DNA of 64,000 nt from Lates calcarifer (Eukaryota > Chordata > Actinopteri > Centropomidae): assembly GCF_001640805.2 (NCBI RefSeq), contig NC_066833.1:7685564-7749563 (forward strand), in the 5' to 3' direction. The notes under the pieces were generated by a model. That model worked only from the letters and a program-made list of their open reading frames with translations. It made no database searches and had not been told where the DNA came from. A program made the translations under genes and the position numbers. Below are positions 1-14,000 of this stretch, piece after piece. Within the stretch, counting starts at the first letter, position 1. Each line of letters begins with the position of its first letter.

Positions 1-3000
1 CGCTGGCTTCACTGAGAGACCATTTATTTCAGTATTCTCTATGGGCGTTGAGTGTTTGTATACATCTTCAGTGTTTATAAATATTTGAAATTGTTTATCC
101 TTTGGCGATGATTGTTTTCAAATATATATGAATGTTTATAAATATTGAAAATTGACAAACATTCACTATACGGTGGCTGAGTTTAAGGTTTCTACTCTCC
201 TCATTTAAGAGTACAGAGCATTTGTTAATTACTGAGCTTATTAATTGGCCAAACACAGTGAAACGTGGATTGTGCCTCGACTGGCTTCACTGAGAGACCA
301 TTATATTTCAGCTGTTCTCTATGGGCGTTGAGTGTTTGTATACATCTTCCAGTGTTTATAAATATTTGAAATTGTTTATCCTTGGCGATGATTGTTTTCA
401 AATATATATGAATGTTTATAAATATTGAAAATTGACAAACATTCACTATACGAGTGGCTGAGTTTAAGGTTTCTACTCTCCCATTCTAAGAGTACAGAGC
501 ATTTGTTAATACTGAGCTTATTAATTGGCCAAACACAGTGAAACGTGGATTGTGACTCGCTGGCTTCACTGACAGACCATTTGTTTCAGTATTCTCTATG
601 GGCGTTGAGTGTTTGTATACATCTCCAGTGTTTATAAATATTTGAAATTGTTTATCCTTGGCGATGATTGTTTTCAAATATATATGAATGTTTATAAATA
701 TTGAAAATTGACAAACATTCACTATACGGTGGCTGAGTTTAAGGTTTCTACTCTCCTATTTAAGAGTACAGAGCATTTGTTAATTCTGAGCTTATTAATT
801 GGCCAAACACAGTGAAACGTGGATTGTGACTCGCTGGCTTCACTGAGAGACCATTTATTTCAGTATTCTCTATGGCGTTGAGTGTTTGTATACATCTCCA
901 GTGTTTATAAATATTTGAAATTGTTTATCCCTTTGGCGATGATTGTTTTCAAATATATATGAATGTTTATAAATATTGAAAATTGACAAAACATTCACTA
1001 TACGGTGGCTGAGTTTAAGGTTTCTACTCTCCCATTCTAAGAGTATCAGAGCATTTTGTTAATTACTGAGCTTATTAATTGGCCAAACACAGGTGAAACG
1101 TGGATTGTGCCTCGCTGGCTTCACTGAGAGACCATTTATTTCAGTGTTTCTCCTATGGGCGTTGAGTGTTTGTATACATCTTCAGTGTTTATAAATATTT
1201 GAAATTGTTTATCCTTTGGCGATGATTGTTTTCAAATATATATGAATGTTTATAAATATTGAAAATTGACAAACATTCACTATACGGTGGCTGAGTTTAA
1301 GGTTTCTACTCTCCCATTTAAGAGTACAGAGCATTTGTTAATACTGAGCTTATTAATTGGCCAAACACAGTGAAACGTGGATTGTGACTCGCTGGCTTCA
1401 CTGACGAGACCATTTATTTCAGTTTTCTCTATGGGCGTTGAGTGTTTGTATACATCGTCCAGTGTTTATAAATATTTGAAATTGTTTATCCCTTGGCGAT
1501 GATTGTTTTCAAATATATATGAATGTTTATAAATATTGAAAATTGACAAACATTCACTATACGGTGGCTTGAGTTTAAGGTTTCTACTCTCTCCATTTTA
1601 GAGTACAGAGCATTTGTTAATACTGAGCTTATTAATTGGCCAAACACAGTGAAACGTGGATTGTGACTCGCTGGCTTCACTGAGAGACCATTTATTTCAG
1701 TATTCTCTATGGGCGTTGAGTGTTTGTATACATCTTCCAGTGTTTATAAATATTTGAAATTGTTTATCCTTGGCGATGATTGTTTTCAAATATATATGAA
1801 TGTTTATAAATATTGAAAATTGACAAACATTCACTATACGAGTGGCTGAGTTTAAGGTTTCTACCTCTCCCATTTAAGAGTACAGAGCATTTGTTAATTA
1901 CTGAGCTTATTAATTGGCCAAACACAGTGAAACGTGGATTGTACCTCACTGGCTTCACTGAGAGACCATTTATTTCAGTATTCTCTACTGGGGCGTTGAG
2001 TGTTTGTATACATCTTCAGTGTTTATAAATATTTGAAATTGTTTATCCTTGGCGATGATTGTTTTCAAATATATATGAATGTTTATAAATATTGAAAATT
2101 GACAAACATTCACTATACGAGTGGTGAGTTTAAGGTTTCTCTCTCCCATTCTAAGAGTACAGAGCATTTGTTAATTCTGAGCTTATTAATTGGCCAAACA
2201 CAGTGAAACGTGGATTGTGACTCGCTGGCTTCACTGACGAGACCATTTATTTCAGTATTCTTCTATGGGCGTTGAGTGTTTGTATACATCTTCAGTGTTT
2301 ATAAATATTTGAAATTGTTTATCCCTTTGGCGGATGATTGTTTTCAAATATATATGAATGTTTATAAATATTGAAAATTGACAAACATTCACTATAGACG
2401 TGGCTGAGTTTAAGGTTCTACTCTCCCATTTAAGAGTACAGAGCATTTGTTAATACTGAGCTTATTAATTGGCCAAACACAGTGAAACGTGGATTGTGAC
2501 TCGCTGGCTTCACTGACAGACCATTTATTTCAGTATTCTCCTATGGGCGTTGAGTGTTTGTATACATCTCCAGTGTTTATAAATATTTGAAATTGTTTAT
2601 CCCTTGGCGATGATTGTTTTCAAATATATATGAATGTTTATAAATATTGAAAATTGACAAACATTCACTATACGAGTGGCTGAGTTAAGGTTTCTACTCT
2701 CCCATTTAAGAGTACGAGCATTTGTTAATTCTGAGCTTATTAATTGGCCAAACACAGTGAAACGTGGATTGTGACTCGCTGGCTTCACTGAGAGACCATT
2801 TATTTCAGTATTCTCCATGGGCGTTGAGTGTTTGTATACATCTTCAGTGTTTATAAATATTTGAAATTGTTTATCCTTTGGCGATGATTGTTTTCAAATA
2901 TATATGAATGTTTATAAATATTGAAAATTGACAAACATTCACTATACGGTGGCTGAGTTTAAGGTTTCTACTCTCCCATTTAAGAGTACAGAGCATTTGT

Positions 3001-5009
3001 TAATACTGAGCTTATTAATTGGCCAAACACAGTGAAACGTGGATTGTGACTCGCTGCTTCACTGAGAGACCATTATATTTCAGTGTTTTCTCCAGGGCGT
3101 TGAGTGTTTGTATACATCTTCAGTGTTTATAAATATTTGAAATTGTTTATTCCCTTGGCGATGATTGTTTTCAAATATATATGAATGTTTATAAATATTG
3201 AAAATTGACAAACATTCACTATACGGTGGCTGAGTTTAAGGTTTCTACTCTCCCATTTAAGAGTACAGAGCATTTGTTAATACTGAGCTTATTAATTGGC
3301 CAAACACAGTGAAACGTGGATTGTGACTCGCTGGCTTCACTGACAGACCATTTGATTTCAGGTATTCTCTATGGGCGTTGAGTGTTTGTATACATCTTCA
3401 GTGTTTATAAATATTTGAAATTGTTTATCCTTTGGCGATGATTGTTTTCAAATATATATGAATGTTTATAAATATTGAAAATTGACAAACATTCATATAC
3501 GAGTGGCTGAGTTTAAGGTTTCTACTCTCCATTCTAAGCAGTACAGAGCATTTGTTAATTCTGAGCTTATTAATTGGCCAAACACAGTGAAACGTGGATT
3601 GTGACTCGACTGGCTTCACTGAGAGACCATTTATTTCAGTATTCTCTATGGGCGTTGAGTGTTTGTATACATCTCAGTGTTTATAAATATTTGAAATTGT
3701 TTATCCTTGGCGATGATTGTTTTCAAATATATATGAATGTTTATAAATATTGAAAATTGACAAACATTCATGATAGAGTGGCTGAGTTTAAGGTTTCTAC
3801 TCTCCCATTTAAGAGTACAGAGCATTTGTTAATACTGAGCTTATTAATTGGCCAAACACAGTGAAACGTGGATTGTACCTCACTGGCTTCACTGACAGAC
3901 CATTTATTTCAGCTGTTATTCTCCACTGGGCGTTGAGTGTTTGTATACATCTTCCAGTGTTTATAAATATTTGAAATTGTTTATCCCTTGGCGATGATTG
4001 TTTTCAAATATTATATGAATGTTTATAAATATTGAAAATTGACAAACATTCACTGATAGAGTGGCTGAGTTTAAGGTTTCTACTCTCCCATTTAAGAGTA
4101 CAGAGCATTTGTTAATACTGAGCTTATTAATTGGCCAAACACAGTGAAACGTGGATTGTGACTCGCTGGCTTCACTGAGAGACCATATTAGTTTCAGTAT
4201 TCTCTCATGGGCGTTGAGTGTTTGTATACATCTTCAGTGTTTATAAATATTTGAAATTGTTTATCCTTTGGCGATGATTGTTTTCAAATATATATGAATG
4301 TTTATAAATATTGAAAATTGACAAACATTCACTATGATAGAGTGGCTGAGTTTAAGGTTTCTACTCTCCCATTCTAAGAGTACAGAGCATTTGTTAATAC
4401 TGAGCTTATTAATTGGCCAAACACAGTGAAACGTGGATTGTGACTCGCTGGCTTCACTGAGAGACCATTTATTTCAGTATTCTCCACGGGCGTTGAGTGT
4501 TTGTATACATCTCCAGTGTTTATAAATATTTGAAATTGTTTATCCCTTGGCGATGATTGTTTTCAAATATATATGAATGTTTATAAATATTGAAAATTGA
4601 CAAACATTCATATACGGTGGCTGAGTTTAAGGTTTCTACTCTCCTATTTAAGAGTACAGAGCATTTGTTAATACTGAGCTTATTAATTGGCCAAACACAG
4701 TGAAACGTGGATTGTGACTCGCTGGCTTCACTGAGAGACCATTTATTTCAGTATTTCTATGGGCGTTGAGTGTTTGTATACATCTTCCAGTGTTTATAAA
4801 TATTTGAAATTGTTTATCCTTGGCGATGATTGTTTTCAAATATATATGAATGTTTATAAATATTGAAAATTGACAAAACATTCATGATACGAGTGGCTGA
4901 GTTTAAGGTTTCTACTCTCCCATTTAAGAGTACAGAGCATTTGTTAATACTGAGCTTATTAATTGGCCAAACACAGTGAAACGTGGATTGTGACTCGCTG
5001 GCTTCACTG

Positions 5010-5270
5010 AAGACCATTTTTTCAGTATTCTCTATGCGTTGAGTGTTTGTATACTCTCTAGTGTTTATAAATATTTGAAATTGTTTATCTTGCGATGATT
5101 GTTTTCAAATATATATGAATGTTATAATATTGAAATTGACAAACATTCACTATACGTGTGATTAAGGTTTCTACTTCCTAAGAGTAAGGCATTTGTAATG
5201 AGTTATTAATTGCCAACACAGTGAACGTGGATTGTCCTCCTGGCTTCACTGAGAGACATTTATTTCAGTT
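5010..5270. repeat. Indel-riddled satellite monomer
   Basis: One monomer is shortened by many scattered single- and few-base deletions spread evenly, for example TATCTTGCGATG for TATCCTTGGCGATG, ATGTTATAATATTG for ATGTTTATAAATATTG, and AACACAGTGAACGTGG for AACACAGTGAAACGTGG. Neighbouring units are near consensus. Uniform deletion at repeated letters is the signature of a low-coverage or unpolished long-read stretch rather than of natural divergence. Units in 1-5000 also carry more one-base insertions (such as GACTCGACTGG) than those after 5270. Confidence 0.7.
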
Positions 5271-8033
5271 TTTTATGGCGTTGAGTGTTTGTATACATCT
5301 TCAGTGTTTATAAATATTTGAAATTGTTTATCCCTTGGCGATGATTGTTTTCAAATATATATGAATGTTTATAAATATTGAAAATTGACAAACATTCACT
5401 ATACGGTGGCTGAGTTTAAGGTTTCTACTCTCCATTTAAGAGTACAGAGCATTTGTTAATTCTGAGCTTATTAATTGGCCAAACACAGTGAAACGTGGAT
5501 TGTGACTCGCTGGCTTCACTGAGAGACCATTTATTTCAGTATTCTCTATGGGCGTTGAGTGTTTGTATACATCTCTCAGTGTTTATAAATATTTGAAATT
5601 GTTTATCCTTTGGCGATGATTGTTTTCAAATATATATGAATGTTTATAAATATTGAAAATTGACAAACATTCACTGATACGAGTGGCTGAGTTTAAGGTT
5701 TCTACTCTCCATTCTAAGAGTACAGAGCATTTGTTAATACTGAGCTTATTAATTGGCCAAACACAGTGAAACGTGGATTGTGACTCGCTGGCTTCACTGA
5801 GAGACCATTTATTTCAGTATTCTCTATGGGCGTTGAGTGTTTGTATACATCGTCAGTGTTTATAAATATTTGAAATTGTTTATCCCTTGGCGATGATTGT
5901 TTTCAAATATATATGAATGTTTATAAATATTGAAAATTGACAAACATTCACTATACGAGTGGCTGAGTTTAAGGTTTCTACTCTCCCATTTAAGAGTACA
6001 GAGCATTTGTTAATACTGAGCTTATTAATTGGCCAAACACAGTGAAACGTGGATTGTGACTCGCTGGCTTCACTGAGAGACCATTTATTTCAGTATTTCT
6101 CTATGGGCGTTGAGTGTTTGTATACATCTTCAGTGTTTATAAATATTTGAAATTGTTTATCCTTTGGCGATGATTGTTTTCAAATATATATGAATGTTTA
6201 TAAATATTGAAAATTGACAAACATTCACTATACGAGTGGCTGAGTTTAAGGTTTCTACTCTCCATTCTAAGAGTACAGAGCATTTGTTAATTCTGAGCTT
6301 ATTAATTGGCCAAACACAGTGAAACGTGGATTGTGACTCGCTGGCTTCACTGAGAGACCATTTATTTCAGTATTCTCTATGGGCGTTGAGTGTTTGTATA
6401 CATCTCTCAGTGTTTATAAATATTTGAAATTGTTTATCCTTGGCGATGATTGTTTTCAAATATATATGAATGTTTATAAATATTGAAAATTGACAAACAT
6501 TCACTATACGGTGGCTGAGTTTAAGGTTTCTACTCTCCATTTAAGAGTACAGAGCATTTGTTAATACTGAGCTTATTAATTGGCCAAACACAGTGAAACG
6601 TGGATTGTGACTCGCTGGCTTCACTGAGAGACCATTTATTTCAGTATTTCTCTATGGGCGTTGAGTGTTTGTATACATCTTCAGTGTTTATAAATATTTG
6701 AAATTGTTTATCCTTTGGCGATGATTGTTTTCAAATATATATGAATGTTTATAAATATTGAAAATTGACAAACATTCACTATACGGTGGCTGAGTTTAAG
6801 GTTTCTACTCTCCCATTCTAAGAGTACAGAGCATTTGTTAATACTGAGCTTATTAATTGGCCAAACACAGTGAAACGTGGATTGTGACTCGCTGGCTTCA
6901 CTGAGAGACCATTTATTTCAGTATTCTCTATGGGCGTTGAGTGTTTGTATACATCTTCAGTGTTTATAAATATTTGAAATTGTTTATCCTTTGGCGATGA
7001 TTGTTTTCAAATATATATGAATGTTTATAAATATTGAAAATTGACAAACATTCACTATACGAGTGGCTGAGTTTAAGGTTTCTACTCTCCCATTTAAGAG
7101 TACAGAGCATTTGTTAATACTGAGCTTATTAATTGGCCAAACACAGTGAAACGTGGATTGTGACTCGCTGGCTTCACTGAGAGACCATTTATTTCAGTAT
7201 TTCTCTATGGGCGTTGAGTGTTTGTATACATCTTCAGTGTTTATAAATATTTGAAATTGTTTATCCTTTGGCGATGATTGTTTTCAAATATATATGAATG
7301 TTTATAAATATTGAAAATTGACAAACATTCACTATACGGTGGCTGAGTTTAAGGTTTCTACTCTCCATTCTAAGAGTACAGAGCATTTGTTAATTCTGAG
7401 CTTATTAATTGGCCAAACACAGTGAAACGTGGATTGTGACTCGCTGGCTTCACTGACGAGACCATTTATTTCAGTATTCTCTATGGGCGTTGAGTGTTTG
7501 TATACATCTCAGTGTTTATAAATATTTGAAATTGTTTATCCTTTGGCGATGATTGTTTTCAAATATATATGAATGTTTATAAATATTGAAAATTGACAAA
7601 CATTCACTATACGAGTGGCTGAGTTTAAGGTTTCTACTCTCCATTCTAAGAGTACAGAGCATTTGTTAATTACTGAGCTTATTAATTGGCCAAACACAGT
7701 GAAACGTGGATTGTGACTCGCTGGCTTCACTGAGAGACCATTTATTTCAGTATTCTCTCATGGGCGTTGAGTGTTTGTATACATCTTCAGTGTTTATAAA
7801 TATTTGAAATTGTTTATCCTTGGCGATGATTGTTTTCAAATATATATGAATGTTTATAAATATTGAAAATTGACAAACATTCACTATACGGTGGCTGAGT
7901 TTAAGGTTTCTACTCTCCCATTTAAGAGTACAGAGCATTTGTTAATACTGAGCTTATTAATTGGCCAAACACAGTGAAACGTGGATTGTGACCTCACTGG
8001 CTTCACTGAGAGACCATATATTTCAGCTGTTTT

Positions 8034-11000
8034 CTCCACGGGCGTTGAGTGTTTGTATACATCTTCAGTGTTTATAAATATTTGAAATTGTTTATCCTTG
8101 GCGATGATTGTTTTCAAATATATATGAATGTTTATAAATATTGAAAATTGACAAACATTCACTGATACGAGTGGCTGAGTTTAAGGTTTCTACTCTCCCA
8201 TTTAAGAGTACAGAGCATTTGTTAATACTGAGCTTATTAATTGGCCAAACACAGTGAAACGTGGATTGTGACTCGCTGGCTTCACTGACAGACCATTTAT
8301 TTCAGTATTCTCTATGGGCGTTGAGTGTTTGTATACATCTCCAGTGTTTATAAATATTTGAAATTGTTTATCCCTTGGCGATGATTGTTTTCAAATATAT
8401 ATGAATGTTTATAAATATTGAAAATTGACAAACATTCACTATACGAGTGGCTGAGTTTAAGGTTTCTACTCTCCCATTCTAAGAGTACAGAGCATTTGTT
8501 AATACTGAGCTTATTAATTGGCCAAACACAGTGAAACGTGGATTGTGACTCGCTGGCTTCACTGAGAGACCATTTATTTCAGTATTCTCCTATGGGCGTT
8601 GAGTGTTTGTATACATCTTCAGTGTTTATAAATATTTGAAATTGTTTATCCCTTTGGCGATGATTGTTTTCAAATATATATGAATGTTTATAAATATTGA
8701 AAATTGACAAACATTCACTATACGGTGGCTGAGTTTAAGGTTTCTACTCTCCCATTTAAGAGTACAGAGCATTTGTTAATTCTGAGCTTATTAATTGGCC
8801 AAACACAGTGAAACGTGGATTGTGACTCGCTGGCTTCACTGACAGACCATTTGTTTCAGTATTCTCTATGGGCGTTGAGTGTTTGTATACATCTCCAGTG
8901 TTTATAAATATTTGAAATTGTTTATCCCTTGGCGATGATTGTTTTCAAATATATATGAATGTTTATAAATATTGAAAATTGACAAACATTCACTATACGG
9001 TGGCTGAGTTTAAGGTTTCTACTCTCCCATTTAAGAGTACAGAGCATTTGTTAATACTGAGCTTATTAATTGGCCAAACACAGTGAAACGTGGATTGTGA
9101 CTCGCTGGCTTCACTGAGAGACCATTTATTTCAGTATTTCTCTATGGGCGTTGAGTGTTTGTATACATCTTCAGTGTTTATAAATATTTGAAATTGTTTA
9201 TCCCTTTGGCGATGATTGTTTTCAAATATATATGAATGTTTATAAATATTGAAAATTGACAAACATTCACTATACGGTGGCTGAGTTTAAGGTTTCTACT
9301 CTCCCATTCTAAGAGTACAGAGCATTTGTTAATTCTGAGCTTATTAATTGGCCAAACACAGTGAAACGTGGATTGTGACTCGCTGGCTTCACTGACAGAC
9401 CATTTATTTCAGTATTCTCTATGGGCGTTGAGTGTTTGTATACATCTCAGTGTTTATAAATATTTGAAATTGTTTATCCTTTGGCGATGATTGTTTTCAA
9501 ATATATATGAATGTTTATAAATATTGAAAATTGACAAACATTCACTATACGGTGGCTGAGTTTAAGGTTTCTACTCTCCCATTTAAGAGTACAGAGCATT
9601 TGTTAATACTGAGCTTATTAATTGGCCAAACACAGTGAAACGTGGATTGTGACTCGCTGGCTTCACTGAGAGACCATTTATTTCAGTATTCTCTATGGGC
9701 GTTGAGTGTTTGTATACATCTTCAGTGTTTATAAATATTTGAAATTGTTTATCCTTTGGCGATGATTGTTTTCAAATATATATGAATGTTTATAAATATT
9801 GAAAATTGACAAACATTCACTATACGAGTGGCTGAGTTTAAGGTTTCTACTCTCCATTCTAAGAGTACAGAGCATTTGTTAATTCTGAGCTTATTAATTG
9901 GCCAAACACAGTGAAACGTGGATTGTGACTCGCTGGCTTCACTGACAGACCATTTATTTCAGTATTCTCTATGGGCGTTGAGTGTTTGTATACATCTCCA
10001 GTGTTTATAAATATTTGAAATTGTTTATCCTTGGCGATGATTGTTTTCAAATATATATGAATGTTTATAAATATTGAAAATTGACAAACATTCACTATAC
10101 GAGTGGCTGAGTTTAAGGTTTCTACTCTCCCATTTAAGAGTACAGAGCATTTGTTAATACTGAGCTTATTAATTGGCCAAACACAGTGAAACGTGGATTG
10201 TGACTCACTGGCTTCACTGAGAGACCATTATATTTCAGCTGTTTCTCCACGGGCGTTGAGTGTTTGTATACATCTTCAGTGTTTATAAATATTTGAAATT
10301 GTTTATCCTTGGCGATGATTGTTTTCAAATATATATGAATGTTTATAAATATTGAAAATTGACAAACATTCACTATACGAGTGGCTGAGTTTAAGGTTTC
10401 TACTCTCCCATTCTAAGAGTACAGAGCATTTGTTAATTACTGAGCTTATTAATTGGCCAAACACAGTGAAACGTGGATTGTGACTCGCTGGCTTCACTGA
10501 CAGACCATTTATTTCAGTATTCTCTATGGGCGTTGAGTGTTTGTATACATCTCCAGTGTTTATAAATATTTGAAATTGTTTATCCCTTGGCGATGATTGT
10601 TTTCAAATATATATGAATGTTTATAAATATTGAAAATTGACAAACATTCACTATAGAGTGGCTGAGTTTAAGGTTTCTACTCTCCCATTTAAGAGTACAG
10701 AGCATTTGTTAATACTGAGCTTATTAATTGGCCAAACACAGTGAAACGTGGATTGTGACTCGCTGGCTTCACTGAGAGACCATTTATTTCAGTATTCTCT
10801 ATGGGCGTTGAGTGTTTGTATACATCTCCAGTGTTTATAAATATTTGAAATTGTTTATCCCTTGGCGATGATTGTTTTCAAATATATATGAATGTTTATA
10901 AATATTGAAAATTGACAAACATTCACTATACGAGTGGCTGAGTTTAAGGTTTCTACTCTCCCATTTAAGAGTACAGAGCATTTGTTAATACTGAGCTTAT

Positions 11001-14000
11001 TAATTGGCCAAACACAGTGAAACGTGGATTGTGACTCGCTGGCTTCACTGACAGACCATTTATTTCAGTATTCTCTATGGGCGTTGAGTGTTTGTATACA
11101 TCTCCAGTGTTTATAAATATTTGAAATTGTTTATCCTTGGCGATGATTGTTTTCAAATATATATGAATGTTTATAAATATTGAAAATTGACAAACATTCA
11201 CTATACGGTGGCTGAGTTTAAGGTTTCTACTCTCCCATTTAAGAGTACAGAGCATTTGTTAATACTGAGCTTATTAATTGGCCAAACACAGTGAAACGTG
11301 GATTGTCCTCACTGGCTTCACTGAGAGACCATATATTTCAGCTGTTTTCTCCACGGGCGTTGAGTGTTTGTATACATCTTCAGTGTTTATAAATATTTGA
11401 AATTGTTTATCCTTTGGCGATGATTGTTTTCAAATATATATGAATGTTTATAAATATTGAAAATTGACAAACATTCACTATACGGTGGCTGAGTTTAAGG
11501 TTTCTACTCTCCCATTTAAGAGTACAGAGCATTTGTTAATTCTGAGCTTATTAATTGGCCAAACACAGTGAAACGTGGATTGTGACTCGCTGGCTTCACT
11601 GACAGACCATTTGTTTCAGTATTCTCTATGGGCGTTGAGTGTTTGTATACATCTCCAGTGTTTATAAATATTTGAAATTGTTTATCCTTTGGCGATGATT
11701 GTTTTCAAATATATATGAATGTTTATAAATATTGAAAATTGACAAACATTCACTATACGGTGGCTGAGTTTAAGGTTTCTACTCTCCCATTTAAGAGTAC
11801 AGAGCATTTGTTAATACTGAGCTTATTAATTGGCCAAACACAGTGAAACGTGGATTGTGACTCGCTGGCTTCACTGAGAGACCATTTATTTCAGTATTCT
11901 CTATGGGCGTTGAGTGTTTGTATACATCTCCAGTGTTTATAAATATTTGAAATTGTTTATCCCTTGGCGATGATTGTTTTCAAATATATATGAATGTTTA
12001 TAAATATTGAAAATTGACAAACATTCACTATACAGTGGATGACTTTAAGGTTTCTAGCTCCTACTTCTAAGAGTATAGAGCATTTGTTAATTCTGAGCTT
12101 ATTAATTGGCCAAACACAGTGAAACGTGGATTGTGACTCGCTGGCTTCACTGACAGACCATTTATTTCAGTATTCTCTATGGGCGTTGAGTGTTTGTATA
12201 CATCTTCAGTGTTTATAAATATTTGAAATTGTTTATCCTTGGCGATGATTGTTTTCAAATATATATGAATGTTTATAAATATTGAAAATTGACAAACATT
12301 CACTGATACGAGTGGCTGAGTTTAAGGTTTCTACTCTCCCATTTCAGAGTACAGAGCATTTGTTAATACTGAGCTTATTAATTGGCCAAACACAGTGAAA
12401 CGTGGATTGTCCTCACTGGCTTCACTGAGAGACCATATATTTCAGCTGTTTTCTCCACGGGCGTTGAGTGTTTGTATACATCTTCAGTGTTTATAAATAT
12501 TTGAAATTGTTTATCCTTGGCGATGATTGTTTTCAAATATATATGAATGTTTATAAATATTGAAAATTGACAAACATTCATGATAGAGTGGCTGAGTTTA
12601 AGGTTTCTACTCTCCCATTTAAGAGTACAGAGCATTTGTTAATACTGAGCTTATTAATTGGCCAAACACAGTGAAACGTGGATTGTGACTCGCTGGCTTC
12701 ACTGAGAGACCATTTATTTCAGTATTCTCTATGGGCGTTGAGTGTTTGTATACATCTCCAGTGTTTATAAATATTTGAAATTGTTTATCCCTTGGCGATG
12801 ATTGTTTTCAAATATATATGAATGTTTATAAATATTGAAAATTGACAAACATTCACTATACGAGTGGCTGAGTTTAAGGTTTCTACTCTCCCATTCTAAG
12901 AGTACAGAGCATTTGTTAATACTGAGCTTATTAATTGGCCAAACACAGTGAAACGTGGATTGTGACTCGCTGGCTTCACTGACAGACCATTTGTTTCAGT
13001 ATTCTCTATGGGCGTTGAGTGTTTGTATACATCTTCAGTGTTTATAAATATTTGAAATTGTTTATCCTTGGCGATGATTGTTTTCAAATATATATGAATG
13101 TTTATAAATATTGAAAATTGACAAACATTCACTATACGGTGGCTGAGTTTAAGGTTTCTACTCTCCATTTAAGAGTACAGAGCATTTGTTAATTACTGAG
13201 CTTATTAATTGGCCAAACACAGTGAAACGTGGATTGTGACTCGCTGGCTTCACTGACAGACCATTTATTTCAGTATTTCTCTATGGGCGTTGAGTGTTTG
13301 TATACATCTCCAGTGTTTATAAATATTTGAAATTGTTTATCCTTTGGCGATGATTGTTTTCAAATATATATGAATGTTTATAAATATTGAAAATTGACAA
13401 ACATTCACTATACGGTGGCTGAGTTTAAGGTTTCTACTCTCCCATTTAAGAGTACAGAGCATTTGTTAATACTGAGCTTATTAATTGGCCAAACACAGTG
13501 AAACGTGGATTGTCCTCACTGGCTTCACTGAGAGACCATATATTTCAGCTGTTTTCTCCACGGGCGTTGAGTGTTTGTATACATCTTCAGTGTTTATAAA
13601 TATTTGAAATTGTTTATCCTTTGGCGATGATTGTTTTCAAATATATATGAATGTTTATAAATATTGAAAATTGACAAACATTCATGATAGAGTGGCTGAG
13701 TTTAAGGTTTCTACTCTCCCATTTAAGAGTACAGAGCATTTGTTAATACTGAGCTTATTAATTGGCCAAACACAGTGAAACGTGGATTGTGACTCGCTGG
13801 CTTCACTGACAGACCATTTGTTTCAGTATTCTCTATGGGCGTTGAGTGTTTGTATACATCTCCAGTGTTTATAAATATTTGAAATTGTTTATCCCTTGGC
13901 GATGATTGTTTTCAAATATATATGAATGTTTATAAATATTGAAAATTGACAAACATTCACTATACGGTGGCTGAGTTTAAGGTTTCTACTCTCCCATTCT

